DNA from: a virus
IMG/VR virus record: IMGVR_UViG_3300017733_000015
Coordinates: 1-37,866 of that record
Strand: one strand, 5' to 3'
DNA: 37,866 nucleotides
Position numbers and translations under genes: made by a program. Shown piece by piece: positions 1 to 6,526 of the stretch. Every line of letters starts with the position of its first letter. Within the stretch, counting starts at the first letter, position 1. A model generated the notes under the pieces. It saw only the letters and a program-made list of their open reading frames with translations, did no database searches and was not told the DNA's origin.

Positions 1-289
1 ATAAATAAGTTGAAAAAAAATAGACCCCATAAAACACAAACAGCCAACACAAAAAACTAAATGCCTTGATATCATCATTATAATTGTAGCAATAAATATA
101 TAATCTGTTGCAACTATAACAAATCTGTTTTGTAGGCCATAACTAATGCCATTTTAACTGCCACTATCCACCTAAAAATTTGACTACAACAACAATGATA
201 ATGGGGAAAATTACGGCCATACTATGCGTATATACCCCTCATATTTTTGTACTAAAATAAAAAGGTGTATGCAGTAGTGCATAGGTACA

Positions 290-440
290 CTTATAGTTAC
301 TCTTCTAGTTAACCCTAAGTATACTTATAGTGTTACTCTTATTACTACTCCTATAATTACTCTTATAGTTTAGACTTATAGTTAGACTATTAGTTACACT
401 TATAGTTTACTTATAGTTACACTTATAGTTACTCTTATAG
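290..440. repeat. CTATAAG heptamer array
   Basis: The plus strand has eight exact copies of CTTATAG, starting at 290, 324, 362, 375, 399, 410, 422 and 434. Degenerate relatives (CTTCTAG at 302, CCTATAATT near 350, a GACTATTAGTT stretch near 385) lie between them. Most copies continue into TTAC. Read in the gene direction the unit is CTATAAG. The array sits between the terminase gene and the window end. T7 has a comparable array of imperfect CCTAAAG heptamers beside its terminal repeats, so a role in concatemer processing or genome-end maturation is a reasonable inference. Confidence 0.85.
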
Positions 441-470
441 TATCTCTCTCCCCTGACCCTATCTATAACC

Positions 471-486
471 AGTAGCACATAGATTT
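471..486 (-). promoter_or_regulatory. Candidate phage promoter, phiOR position
   Basis: The gene-strand sequence AAATCTATGTGCTACT directly abuts the stop codon of the large terminase gene. The same sequence, with three extra bases (AAATCTATGTGTTGCTACT), lies upstream of the SSB gene at 31236-31254. T7 has promoters at both equivalent places, phiOR at the right end and phi2.5 before gene 2.5. Two occurrences at these positions suggest a site for the phage RNA polymerase. This is inference, and no transcription start can be read from sequence alone. Confidence 0.4.
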
Positions 487-2142
487 TTATCTATTGATCC
501 AGTTATGGTTTTGTTTTTGTGCCCCTATATTATGTTCCATAAACCTATCTAGTTCTTCTTTCAATAAGTTTTCTTTGTGTTCACTTACAGCATCTTCTGC
601 ATCTCTATCCATTATTTCAGTCCAGTAGTTAACTGCCATAGATAGAGCTTCTAGTCTATCATCATGGATGAGTGCTCCTCTATCTCTTGTTAATCTTGTT
701 ATCTGATAGAACAACTTATACTTAAGATCTTGTGTTGACTCAAAGTCATCCTTAATAATCTTCTCGTCTACTATGAGTTTATGACTATTGAATACTGGTT
801 CTAGTGTATCTATGATTCTTTTCTCTTTTTGTGTACTATGTCTAACTTCATCTATTGTACAAGGATAGATACTAGCTAGAACTGGTTTTAAGAGCTGTGA
901 GAACATACCATCACCAAAGTTGGACTCAACTATCATCTGGTTGACGTTTTGCTCTCTAGCGACCTCTGAGAGCTTTCTTAAACTTTCAGTAGAATAACCA
1001 TTAAGTAGTCCACCAGATGCTGTTAGGTATAGGTTACCATGCAGCATTTTTACTACAGCATAACCAGTTTCATCTTTACCTCTACCAGCAGGATCGATGG
1101 CCATCACTGATCCCTCCCACTCGGCATAGTCATCTGCTATGTGCATGGGAGCTACCCAGTAGTCACCTTTTAGTCCTAAATTAGGTAGCATCTTACAGGC
1201 ATCTAATTGGTCTACACCTGATGCCCACTTTAGGCTGACTGGTGCTTCTTCCCAGGTGTGTACTCCTGAGAGAACCATAAGGTCATTAATCTTGAGAGGG
1301 TACTTGTTAGCATCTGATAGAGATACATCAAGCATAAACTGTAAGGCAAACCCTGATTTACCATACGATAACTCACGTTCTAACAGATCGTCTTTATCGA
1401 ATCGTTTAGGATCAGTAGGACTACCTGCTTCTCCATCAGACTCACCAATAATAGGTGCTAGTCTATGACTATAAGCTACCTTTTGTTTATCATCAGGATA
1501 ACGAGCACACCAGATACGAGTCTTGTAACCTCTCTCGTCTAACTGATTGTACACTGACATTTCAGTTTGAGGTGTACCGAGAAATAATATACGACCACCT
1601 GGTTTGACAATAGATTCAAACTCTTTGACTGTCTCTGAGAGTTTGTCTCGCATGAGTTGTGTTTGGGAATTGTTGGCAGACTCGATATCGTCTGCAATAA
1701 TGATATCAGCTCGTGATCCAGTTAGCTGGCCAGTGATACCCATAGATTTAACTGAGGGTGCATGACTTGCTTGTGCTGTACCAACATCAAAGCTGATCTT
1801 AGACATTCTTTGTCCATCTCTAGGTTTAAGATGAGCAAGTATAGGAATCTCGTGGATTAGTCTCAGAGTAAACGTAGAGAAGTCATCAGCTCTTGTCTTA
1901 GATGCTGATACGACCAATATGTTTTTCTGAGGGTCAAGTAGGAGTTGGTGGCATACAAATGCCGATGTTATCCAAGATTTACCAGCTCCTCTAAAAGCTT
2001 GAACTACAAGTCTGCGAAGTGTTGCATCTTGTATGTAATCAGCCATGTCATATTGGACTGGTGTTGGATGTGGTAAGTTAAGATGTTTCCAACAGACGTA
2101 CAAAAAGTTCTTAAAGTCTTTTAGCTTGCCTAACACTTCCAT
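487..2142 (-). CDS. terL: Terminase large subunit (T7 gp19-like)
   Basis: This 551-residue protein is the DNA-packaging motor: an ATPase that pumps concatemer DNA into the prohead and a nuclease that cuts it. A Walker A loop, FRGAGKS, is at residues 50-56, and a Walker B strand (ADIIIADDIES) follows near 150. The C-terminal half has the RNase H-like nuclease pattern: AIDPAGRGKDETG near 345, VESNFGDG near 405, and a late HDDRLEA acidic cluster. Length is close to T7 gp19 (586). The ATG lies inside the end of the preceding basic-protein gene (13-nt overlap), which suggests coupled translation. It is the last gene of the late operon, as in T7, and works with the small terminase and portal found upstream. 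Confidence 0.97.
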   Translation of the reverse strand: MEVLGKLKDFKNFLYVCWKHLNLPHPTPVQYDMADYIQDATLRRLVVQAFRGAGKSWITSAFVCHQLLLDPQKNILVVSASKTRADDFSTFTLRLIHEIPILAHLKPRDGQRMSKISFDVGTAQASHAPSVKSMGITGQLTGSRADIIIADDIESANNSQTQLMRDKLSETVKEFESIVKPGGRILFLGTPQTEMSVYNQLDERGYKTRIWCARYPDDKQKVAYSHRLAPIIGESDGEAGSPTDPKRFDKDDLLERELSYGKSGFALQFMLDVSLSDANKYPLKINDLMVLSGVHTWEEAPVSLKWASGVDQLDACKMLPNLGLKGDYWVAPMHIADDYAEWEGSVMAIDPAGRGKDETGYAVVKMLHGNLYLTASGGLLNGYSTESLRKLSEVAREQNVNQMIVESNFGDGMFSQLLKPVLASIYPCTIDEVRHSTQKEKRIIDTLEPVFNSHKLIVDEKIIKDDFESTQDLKYKLFYQITRLTRDRGALIHDDRLEALSMAVNYWTEIMDRDAEDAVSEHKENLLKEELDRFMEHNIGAQKQNHNWINR

Positions 2143-2393
2143 CGTCTTAGTGAAGCTCTAGCTCTTTCTGAGTTTTTAGATCTTTTTACAACACCTCTCA
2201 TACGAGCACAAAAACTTTTCTTTCTGGCTTTGTCTTTTTTAGTCTTAGGATTTGGTGCTGGTGCTTTTAGATTACTACCAGTTGCTCGGTTATATTTAGC
2301 TCTTCCTTTAGCTGTTAACCCTGCACCTTTCTTTGTAGAGAGTTTTTCTCCTCTACCGACTGATAATTTGACTGATTTCTTCTTTCTTGGCAT
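2130..2393 (-). CDS. Small Lys/Arg-rich protein (DUF6321-like)
   Basis: This 87-residue, very basic protein opens with MPRKKKSVKLSVGRGEKL and ends with RARASLRRWKC, with a GLTAKGRAKYNRATGSNLKAP stretch between. That layout is one I recognise from a family of small conserved phage proteins often filed as DUF6321; the assignment is from memory of the pattern. No enzyme motif is visible. The charge suggests nucleic-acid binding, and the position directly before the large terminase gene, overlapping its start by 13 nt, suggests a packaging or genome-end role. Cysteines near residue 63 and at the C-terminus are the only ones. Confidence 0.8.
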   Translation of the reverse strand: MPRKKKSVKLSVGRGEKLSTKKGAGLTAKGRAKYNRATGSNLKAPAPNPKTKKDKARKKSFCARMRGVVKRSKNSERARASLRRWKC

Positions 2394-2493
2394 CTATTGT
2401 TCCTATTTGGCGATATAAAGCTCGTACAGAGCCACTATCAGAAATAACGACTGTTACTATTATTAGGGTTGCAAATGCTTGTCTCAGGCTATC
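2353..2493 (-). other. Open frame after an amber codon; possible small gene
   Basis: Directly after the TAG stop of the 29-residue gene, the same frame stays open for another 46 codons. The predicted peptide has a hydrophobic run (FATLIIVTVVI) followed by a polar, charged part (SGSVRALYRQIGTIDAKKEE). It ends 40 nt inside the next gene. There is no ATG, GTG or TTG near its beginning; a CTG (third codon) preceded by AGGA is the only hint. It may be a readthrough extension, a gene with an unusual start, or chance. Without it, 2394-2493 would be the only sizeable gap in this packed operon. Confidence 0.2.
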
Positions 2494-2583
2494 CTAGGAC
2501 TTCTTTTTCTTCATCTTAGACTTTTTTATCTTAGCTTGTAGATGTTTTGGTAAAGTTTTTTGTTTAGATGTAAGTTTTGCCAT
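2494..2583 (-). CDS. 29-residue Lys-rich microprotein
   Basis: The predicted peptide begins MAKLTSKQKTLPKHLQAKI and ends in a run of lysines and a serine. Its ATG overlaps the stop of the preceding gene by one base (TAATG), a common coupling arrangement in this genome. A clean start, tight spacing and company with three other tiny basic proteins argue that it is real. Peptides of this style occur next to terminase genes in marine T7-like phages, to my recollection. Function is unknown; nucleic-acid or capsid association is a guess from charge. Confidence 0.65.
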   Translation of the reverse strand: MAKLTSKQKTLPKHLQAKIKKSKMKKKKS

Positions 2584-2753
2584 TAAGCTCTCCTAGTTTT
2601 CTTTTTTGGTTTTTTAGCTGTCTTTGCAGCTTGTCTAAAATTAGCAGCAGTAGGTGCACCTTTTTGTCCAGGCTTCTTCATTTTTTCATTACTACCTCTT
2701 TTTATTCTTTTTCTTTTTGCATGTATGTTGGCATACAATCCTGGTCTAGCCAT
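2583..2753 (-). CDS. 56-residue basic protein (MARPGLYANI type)
   Basis: The peptide starts MARPGLYANIHAKRKRIKRG, continues with a GSNEKMKKPGQKGAPT segment and ends in KPKKKTRRA. I recognise this N-terminal pattern from small proteins of unknown function that recur in marine phages. The start is well placed after AAGGAG in a short AT-rich gap. The protein has no acidic stretches or hydrophobic segments, so it is probably soluble and binds nucleic acid. It is the second of four consecutive tiny basic genes ahead of the large terminase, and its stop overlaps the next start by one base. Confidence 0.78.
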   Translation of the reverse strand: MARPGLYANIHAKRKRIKRGSNEKMKKPGQKGAPTAANFRQAAKTAKKPKKKTRRA

Positions 2754-2809
2754 ATCAACTCCTTAAAATATAATATAAATTGCTAAATTAATAAGTAGGT
2801 AAGTAATCA

Positions 2810-2881
2810 TTAGCACATACCATTTTTCTTTTTCTTTTTAGGTCTTCCTGGTTTTTTATATGTTCCTTTACCCATTGGCAT
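2810..2881 (-). CDS. 23-residue Lys-rich microprotein
   Basis: The peptide begins MPMGKGTYKKPGRPKKKKK and ends NGMC. It starts one base after the stop of the membrane-protein gene at 2883, with AAGGAG upstream. Pro-Gly-Arg-Pro followed by lysines looks like an AT-hook-like minor-groove binding element, although that reading is inference. Similar 'MPMGKGTY' peptides occur in other marine phages, to my recollection. It is far below usual gene-calling length but has a proper leader and a dense operon context. Confidence 0.65.
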   Translation of the reverse strand: MPMGKGTYKKPGRPKKKKKNGMC

Positions 2882-2882
2882 A

Positions 2883-3113
2883 TTATTTCTCCTTAGTTAA
2901 TTGTTTGTATCGATAGATGTTTCTTATGTGTGTGAAAGTCATAAAAGCATTTAACAACATAATGAATTTCATGTCGAAGTAGATAGCAAATGTCCACCAA
3001 AAGCATTGACTAATAAGTCCAATATAGGGTGCATGCTTAGAGTGGTTGCCATAACTCCATACAGATATTACAGCAGCAATAGAAGCCGTTGCTTCAATTA
3101 AGATTCCTAACAT
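2883..3113 (-). CDS. Small multi-pass membrane protein
   Basis: This 76-residue protein has about three hydrophobic segments: roughly residues 2-21 (IEATASIAAVISVWSYG), 29-47 (YIGLISQCFWWTFAIYF) and 50-65, then a basic tail (YRYKQLTKEK). The start overlaps the small terminase stop by one base. The family is not clear to me. Position among holin-like and terminase genes suggests lysis or membrane association. It could be a second holin or an antiholin. Confidence 0.75.
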   Translation of the reverse strand: MLGILIEATASIAAVISVWSYGNHSKHAPYIGLISQCFWWTFAIYFDMKFIMLLNAFMTFTHIRNIYRYKQLTKEK

Positions 3114-3334
3114 TAGTGTAAGGCATCTCCATCCTCGTCAAAAGGTAACTCTTCTACTAACTGTTTAATAGCTGAGTCATCTGTTGGTATTGCTGTAATA
3201 TCGTTATCTTTGAGAAACTGTCGAGCTACATTAAGTTCACTTGCTTTGGCTTCACCAGATTTAATTCTGTTAAGAAGATCTTCTGTTAATGCTAAATGCA
3301 TTTCACTTAGGATTTCTTGATTCTTTTTAGCCAT
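3113..3334 (-). CDS. terS: Terminase small subunit (T7 gp18-like)
   Basis: This 73-residue acidic protein starts MAKKNQEILSEMHLALTEDL and contains RIKSGEAKASELNVARQFLKDN, a pattern I associate with the short DNA-recognition subunit of T7-type terminases: a helical segment, then an AITAIP-like linker and an acidic tail (FDEDGDALH). T7 gp18 is 89 residues, so this one is slightly short. The small subunit binds packaging DNA and hands it to the large subunit. The two are separated here by five small genes, whereas T7 has gene 18.5 and 18.7 between them. Confidence 0.85.
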   Translation of the reverse strand: MAKKNQEILSEMHLALTEDLLNRIKSGEAKASELNVARQFLKDNDITAIPTDDSAIKQLVEELPFDEDGDALH

Positions 3335-3450
3335 TCTTTTCTCCTTTTAATTTCTAATAAATCTTTTTGCTTGTGCCATCCAAGCATGGATAGTTTTTTA
3401 CCCATGTCATACAGATAGCCATACCACCAGTATTTAATGTTAAAAAACAT
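3307..3450 (-). CDS. Small hypothetical protein, 47 residues
   Basis: The likely start is the ATG at 3450, preceded by AAGAAGTAAAAC, giving MFFNIKYWWYGYLYDMGKKL and a basic C-terminus. A longer reading from 3492 would run back into the holin gene and is less likely. It overlaps the small terminase gene by 28 nt. The N-terminal half is aromatic (Trp and Tyr-rich) and could touch membrane; the C-terminal half is Lys/Arg-rich. I do not recognise a family. Confidence 0.6.
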   Translation of the reverse strand: MFFNIKYWWYGYLYDMGKKLSMLGWHKQKDLLEIKRRKEWLKRIKKS

Positions 3451-3454
3451 TGTT

Positions 3455-3823
3455 TTACTTCTTAAGAAACTTAGAAGCTCCTCTGAATCCAAAGCTTGCA
3501 GCTACAATCACACCTAACAAATACTGGTAAAAAGGTGGAGCTGTCTCTAAAGCTTGAAAGAAAGTATGTACTCTTTCTTCTTCCCCTAGCAAAAGCATTA
3601 TAAGGGGGATGGTAAAAATTATGGTGAGCCATTCGTCTTTCCATGAGCTGTCTGCATTTTTCTGTGCTTCTATATCCCACTCAATTTCACCAGTGACTTT
3701 CTTCTCCATAATCTTTGTTTCTGCTTGTACCTGTAATAACTTTTGTTTGGCCTTTTGTTTTTTAGTCTCAAAATATCCTTTGACTACATCACCAAGTAAA
3801 CCAGCTACTGCTCCAAAAATCAT
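3455..3823 (-). CDS. Holin-like protein (GTA-type 3TM holin family)
   Basis: This 122-residue protein has an N-terminal hydrophobic segment (IFGAVAGLLGDVV), a charged coiled region rich in Lys, Gln and Glu (residues 20-55), then a membrane segment (LTIIFTIPLIMLLLG, about 66-80) and another (YQYLLGVIVAASFGFRGASKF, about 98-118). This order, with a WKDEW motif just before the middle segment, fits the 'holin of 3TMs, for gene-transfer release' family. Such proteins open the inner membrane so that the amidase can reach peptidoglycan. It sits among other small membrane proteins upstream of the small terminase. Confidence 0.82.
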   Translation of the reverse strand: MIFGAVAGLLGDVVKGYFETKKQKAKQKLLQVQAETKIMEKKVTGEIEWDIEAQKNADSSWKDEWLTIIFTIPLIMLLLGEEERVHTFFQALETAPPFYQYLLGVIVAASFGFRGASKFLKK

Positions 3824-3832
3824 ATAGTTCTC

Positions 3833-4282
3833 CTATTTGGATGTTAACATTTTATAGTTAAAAGAAAATATAACGACAACAGCTACAAGTAAAAGTCCAA
3901 TACCGATATAAGATGCTATCTTTACAAGCTCTGCTCTTTCCTTTGCTTTTCTTTCTCTTTCTTTTTGTTTCTTTTTTCTTATGTCACTTCTAATTGCTAT
4001 GAACTCATCCCAAGCATTAGGAGCACCATACCACATAAAGAGTTCTCTTAGTTGATTCTCCATGTCATGTACTTTTTTAAGATTAAAATAAGTATCTAAA
4101 GCTTCTTCATTAGAAGAGGTAAACCAACTGCTTTTTTTCTTCTTATGCTCTTCTTCAACCACATTCATTTGTTTGACAAATTTTACAATGTGGTGGCTCA
4201 CATCATTGAGTTGTTTTCCGATTTCTACACCAGATTTTATGGCAGCAAATGCACTTGTTGCCAGGCTTACAGGATCAAGCAC
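3833..4282 (-). CDS. Conserved phage membrane-anchored protein, 149 residues
   Basis: The protein starts MLDPVSLATSAFAAIKSGVEIGK and has a long soluble, charged middle with a WYGAPNAWDEFIAIRSDIRKKK motif near residues 90-110. The end is a basic helix and one hydrophobic segment (ASYIGIGLLLVAVVVIFSF, about 123-142). I recognise the opening and the 'Y/GxxAWDE' motif from proteins common in marine T7-like phages near the lysis and terminase genes, without a known function. A C-terminal anchor with a cytoplasmic coiled part would fit a spanin-like or lysis-control partner, but that is a guess. Confidence 0.8.
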   Translation of the reverse strand: MLDPVSLATSAFAAIKSGVEIGKQLNDVSHHIVKFVKQMNVVEEEHKKKKSSWFTSSNEEALDTYFNLKKVHDMENQLRELFMWYGAPNAWDEFIAIRSDIRKKKQKERERKAKERAELVKIASYIGIGLLLVAVVVIFSFNYKMLTSK

Positions 4283-4286
4283 TGGG

Positions 4287-4481
4287 TCATAAACCTTTTG
4301 ATAACAATAAGAATACTGAACCTAAAATTGTCATTGTTGATGCCATGATTAACAACTCCAATCTCTTAATACGACTTTCTAAATTATCTAAACTTTTTTG
4401 TGTGGTTAATCTGTATACCTGACATTCTCTTTCATGAGCTTCCATCTCTGATGCTACATCTTGAATATTTTTATTTGTCAT
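4287..4481 (-). CDS. XhlA-like coiled-coil protein with C-terminal anchor
   Basis: The likely start is the ATG at 4481, overlapping the previous gene by 11 nt, giving 64 residues beginning MTNKNIQDVASEMEAHEREC. A heptad-like coiled coil (QKSLDNLESRIKRLELL) leads directly into a hydrophobic segment (IMASTMTILGSVFLLL) and a short tail. This is the layout of the haemolysin XhlA family, which assists holin-type lysis in some phages. A longer reading from 4523 adds 14 residues with no better leader. The neighbours are two other membrane proteins, supporting a lysis cluster. Confidence 0.7.
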   Translation of the reverse strand: MTNKNIQDVASEMEAHERECQVYRLTTQKSLDNLESRIKRLELLIMASTMTILGSVFLLLSKGL

Positions 4482-4590
4482 TCTTTTTATAACCCCATCT
4501 GTTTTCAGACTTATCCCAAACACCTTTCATAGCTTTAGGTATAGATACGAACCAATTATTAAATCGTATTATGTTTTTAGTTAACTGCAT
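4471..4590 (-). CDS. Small hypothetical protein, 39 residues
   Basis: The ATG overlaps the stop of the upstream chaperone-like gene by one base (TAATG), and the gene runs 11 nt into the next one, so it fills an otherwise empty gap. The peptide begins MQLTKNIIRFNNWFVSIPKA and continues MKGVWDKSENRWGYKKNDK. It is basic and Trp/Asn-rich, without membrane segments. I do not recognise it. Operon continuity is the main evidence that it is translated. Confidence 0.55.
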   Translation of the reverse strand: MQLTKNIIRFNNWFVSIPKAMKGVWDKSENRWGYKKNDK

Positions 4591-4883
4591 TACTCAGGTT
4601 TCTTTGGCATAGTTACAGCTTTAGCTTTATCAACTGTATCTATATCTTTAGTTATATCTCTTAATTCTTGTCTATAAGTTTTCCAATTATCAGACATAGT
4701 TGTATCAGACACTCCCATCCAATCACATTCAGCTAAAAGACTTGTTCTTTCTTGACGAATACTAACCATAAGTCTGTCATACTCTCCGTCAGCCCAAGTT
4801 TTATCTCTAGCTTCTAGTTCTTTGATTTCGTCAGCAGTTAATTCTACTTCCTTACCATTAACCATTTTCATTTTATAAGACAT
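4590..4883 (-). CDS. Tail assembly chaperone-like protein (Phage_tail_APC type)
   Basis: This 97-residue protein carries RTSLLAECDWMGVSDTTMSD followed by WKTYRQELRDI at about residues 46-76. That matches the 'RxxLLxxxDW...WxxYRxxLRDi' signature of phage tail assembly chaperones that sit after tail-fibre genes. The N-terminus (MVNGKEVELTADEIKELEARD) is helical and acidic. It directly follows the last adhesin paralogue, so it probably helps fold or attach those fibres. AGGAGG lies close upstream of the ATG. Confidence 0.82.
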   Translation of the reverse strand: MSYKMKMVNGKEVELTADEIKELEARDKTWADGEYDRLMVSIRQERTSLLAECDWMGVSDTTMSDNWKTYRQELRDITKDIDTVDKAKAVTMPKKPE

Positions 4884-4901
4884 ATTTACCTCCTTTCTAT
4901 T

Positions 4902-5489
4902 TTATGTTTTTACTAATCCATATAAGCTAAATGTTCCACTTGCAATATTACCAGAAGAAAAATAGAATTTAAAATAATTTACTGCACCCGTAGAATCTCT
5001 AAAATACCCATCTGTTAATTTCCAATAATAAGGGTCAGATGATTTTTGTACATTTTCTCCCCACCAAGTTTTTGCGGTTGTAGAATTAACATCATTTAAC
5101 CATATTTGTGAACCAATAACCTCATTTGTTCCCGTACCCGCACCATTTATCCATTGAAAATAATTTGCATTATTAGTATTTCCATTTGCCCCACTTAAAT
5201 TACGACCTAAAGTTGTGTAAGTGCTATTTGAATACCAACCTGTATCAAGTGTACTACCATTATCACCAGAGGTTTGGAATCTTTGATTTGCCGTATCTGT
5301 TGCAGGCACTACACCTGTCATCCTAAATAAATAATCATCATAAGTAGAAGTAATAAGAGTATTGTTAAAAACTACTTCTGATACTGCTGAAGATACTACT
5401 TGTCTACTCAATAAAACTAAACCACCCGTTGCAAAAGGCAATGTAGTTACTGAACTAAGTGTATTATTGTTTGCTCTAATTATTGCCAT
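4902..5489 (-). CDS. Receptor-binding/fibre protein paralogue C
   Basis: This 195-residue, Ser/Thr/Asn-rich protein is predicted to be mostly beta structure. Its C-terminal signature, FKFYFSSGNIASGTFSLYGL, is shared with the proteins encoded at 5489-6526 and 6526-7155. The first 30 residues differ from theirs (MAIIRANNNTLSSVTTLPFA). The start overlaps the previous stop (TAATG). With no catalytic motif and a fibre-cassette position, it is probably an adhesin tip or a decoration of the tail fibre. What it binds cannot be read from sequence. Confidence 0.72.
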   Translation of the reverse strand: MAIIRANNNTLSSVTTLPFATGGLVLLSRQVVSSAVSEVVFNNTLITSTYDDYLFRMTGVVPATDTANQRFQTSGDNGSTLDTGWYSNSTYTTLGRNLSGANGNTNNANYFQWINGAGTGTNEVIGSQIWLNDVNSTTAKTWWGENVQKSSDPYYWKLTDGYFRDSTGAVNYFKFYFSSGNIASGTFSLYGLVKT

Positions 5490-6526
5490 TAGCTAATCCC
5501 ATATATTTTAACAAAACCATTTGCAAGGTTTCCACCAGATGAATAAAATTTTATACTTTGATGAGTAGCGGCAGAATTTAAAGAAGTAATTGAATCCATA
5601 ACTACTGGATTTGTACTACTAGAATAAAATAATGAATTTGCTCGTACATAAGTATAATCGTTACTATCGTTAGCATTATAAATATAACCAAAAGATACAA
5701 AAGGTGTTTCTGTTGTGCTTTGTTGAGCAGTCCAATCAGAAGATAAACGACCATATCCAACAGAATCTTGATCTGTACTTGCAACAGATCCATTAGACCC
5801 ATAAACAGTTGATGTATGATAACTACTTGCTGTTACCCAAGTTGAACCACTTGTACCAAATTGAAACTGTAGATAACCTGTAGATGCTCTTTGTAATTTT
5901 GCTAAGAAAAAATACACATCATAATTCTGCAATACATCTGCAAAATCAACAGAACTTACCCCACTAAAACTTGTATTACTTGATAATAATGTTAAACCAC
6001 CAGCACTACCAAAAGATAGATTACCACTACCATCTGTAATTAATGCTTTGTTTGCACTCGGTGCTGTGCTCGGTAAGACTAATGTGTAACTCTGCCCTGC
6101 CGAATGTGGTGGTGATTTAATCTTTACTCCGTGGCTATTCTGTGAGCAGTTAAGTTGTATAGCTCCATCTGTACTACCACCATCTCCTTTACTAATTATA
6201 GTTGGTGCAGTAGCTAACTTATCATTGGTTACTGTATTGTCGCTAGGTGTTCCTATGTTTAACACATCGCCTAAAGCTAAGACAAAATCTATTGAATCGC
6301 CTGTGCTTAAATTAGATGCAAAACTAAGGGTACTGCCAGATACTGTAAAGCTGTCTTGAGGTGCTTGGATAACACCATTTAAACTTACAATAAGATGATT
6401 CGCACTAGCAGGACTATAGTTAGCCGATCCACTTTGTAAAGTATAAGAGGCTTGACCATTAACTACTGTAATAGCATCTAGCTTTTTATATGCTCCGATT
6501 TCTGGTTGTTTTCCTATGTATGGCAT
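5489..6526 (-). CDS. Tail fibre/adhesin with adaptor domain, paralogue B
   Basis: The 345-residue protein has two parts. Residues 1-100 (MPYIGKQPEIGAYKKLDAIT, then a LIVSLNGVIQAP motif and FVLALGDVLNIG) form an adaptor domain resembling the first 90 residues of the 7458-8315 protein. The remainder is a Ser/Gly/Asn-rich beta domain that ends SIKFYSSGGNLANGFVKIYG, the signature of paralogues A and C. A short GSGNLSFGSAGG linker lies between the parts. It is likely a trimeric fibre that docks on the tail and carries a receptor-binding end. Confidence 0.75.
   Translation of the reverse strand: MPYIGKQPEIGAYKKLDAITVVNGQASYTLQSGSANYSPASANHLIVSLNGVIQAPQDSFTVSGSTLSFASNLSTGDSIDFVLALGDVLNIGTPSDNTVTNDKLATAPTIISKGDGGSTDGAIQLNCSQNSHGVKIKSPPHSAGQSYTLVLPSTAPSANKALITDGSGNLSFGSAGGLTLLSSNTSFSGVSSVDFADVLQNYDVYFFLAKLQRASTGYLQFQFGTSGSTWVTASSYHTSTVYGSNGSVASTDQDSVGYGRLSSDWTAQQSTTETPFVSFGYIYNANDSNDYTYVRANSLFYSSSTNPVVMDSITSLNSAATHQSIKFYSSGGNLANGFVKIYGIS

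Larger units (their letters stand above)
1..486. other. Non-coding genome-end region
   Basis: I find no credible gene on either strand in this stretch, which lies past the stop codon of the large terminase gene. It is very AT-rich. The part from 1 to about 240 shows no clear structure apart from a short direct repeat of AATCTGTT at 102-109 and 122-129. The part from 290 to 440 is a heptamer array, and 471-486 carries a promoter-like element (both listed separately). In T7-like phages the region beyond the large terminase gene leads into the terminal repeat, so this is probably the right genome end or the concatemer junction. I cannot see a second copy of a terminal repeat in the window. Confidence 0.7.

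Noticed and set aside
102-129. AATCTGTT direct repeat near the left end
   Set aside because: Two eight-base copies in very AT-rich sequence are within what chance gives; no supporting context.
290-440. CRISPR array
   Set aside because: The repeats are seven bases with irregular 5-31 base gaps that are themselves related; no repeat-spacer pattern and no cas genes.
1256-1468. Plus-strand open frame within the large terminase gene
   Set aside because: It lies antisense to a gene with clear terminase motifs, has no leader and resembles no family. All other plus-strand frames (for example 9455-9706, 16644-16853, 21498-21788, 22973-23281, 32214-32420) were rejected for the same reason.
5602-5802. 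66-codon frame in the fibre gene
   Set aside because: It is a shadow of the 345-residue fibre protein, which has clear adaptor and paralogue features.
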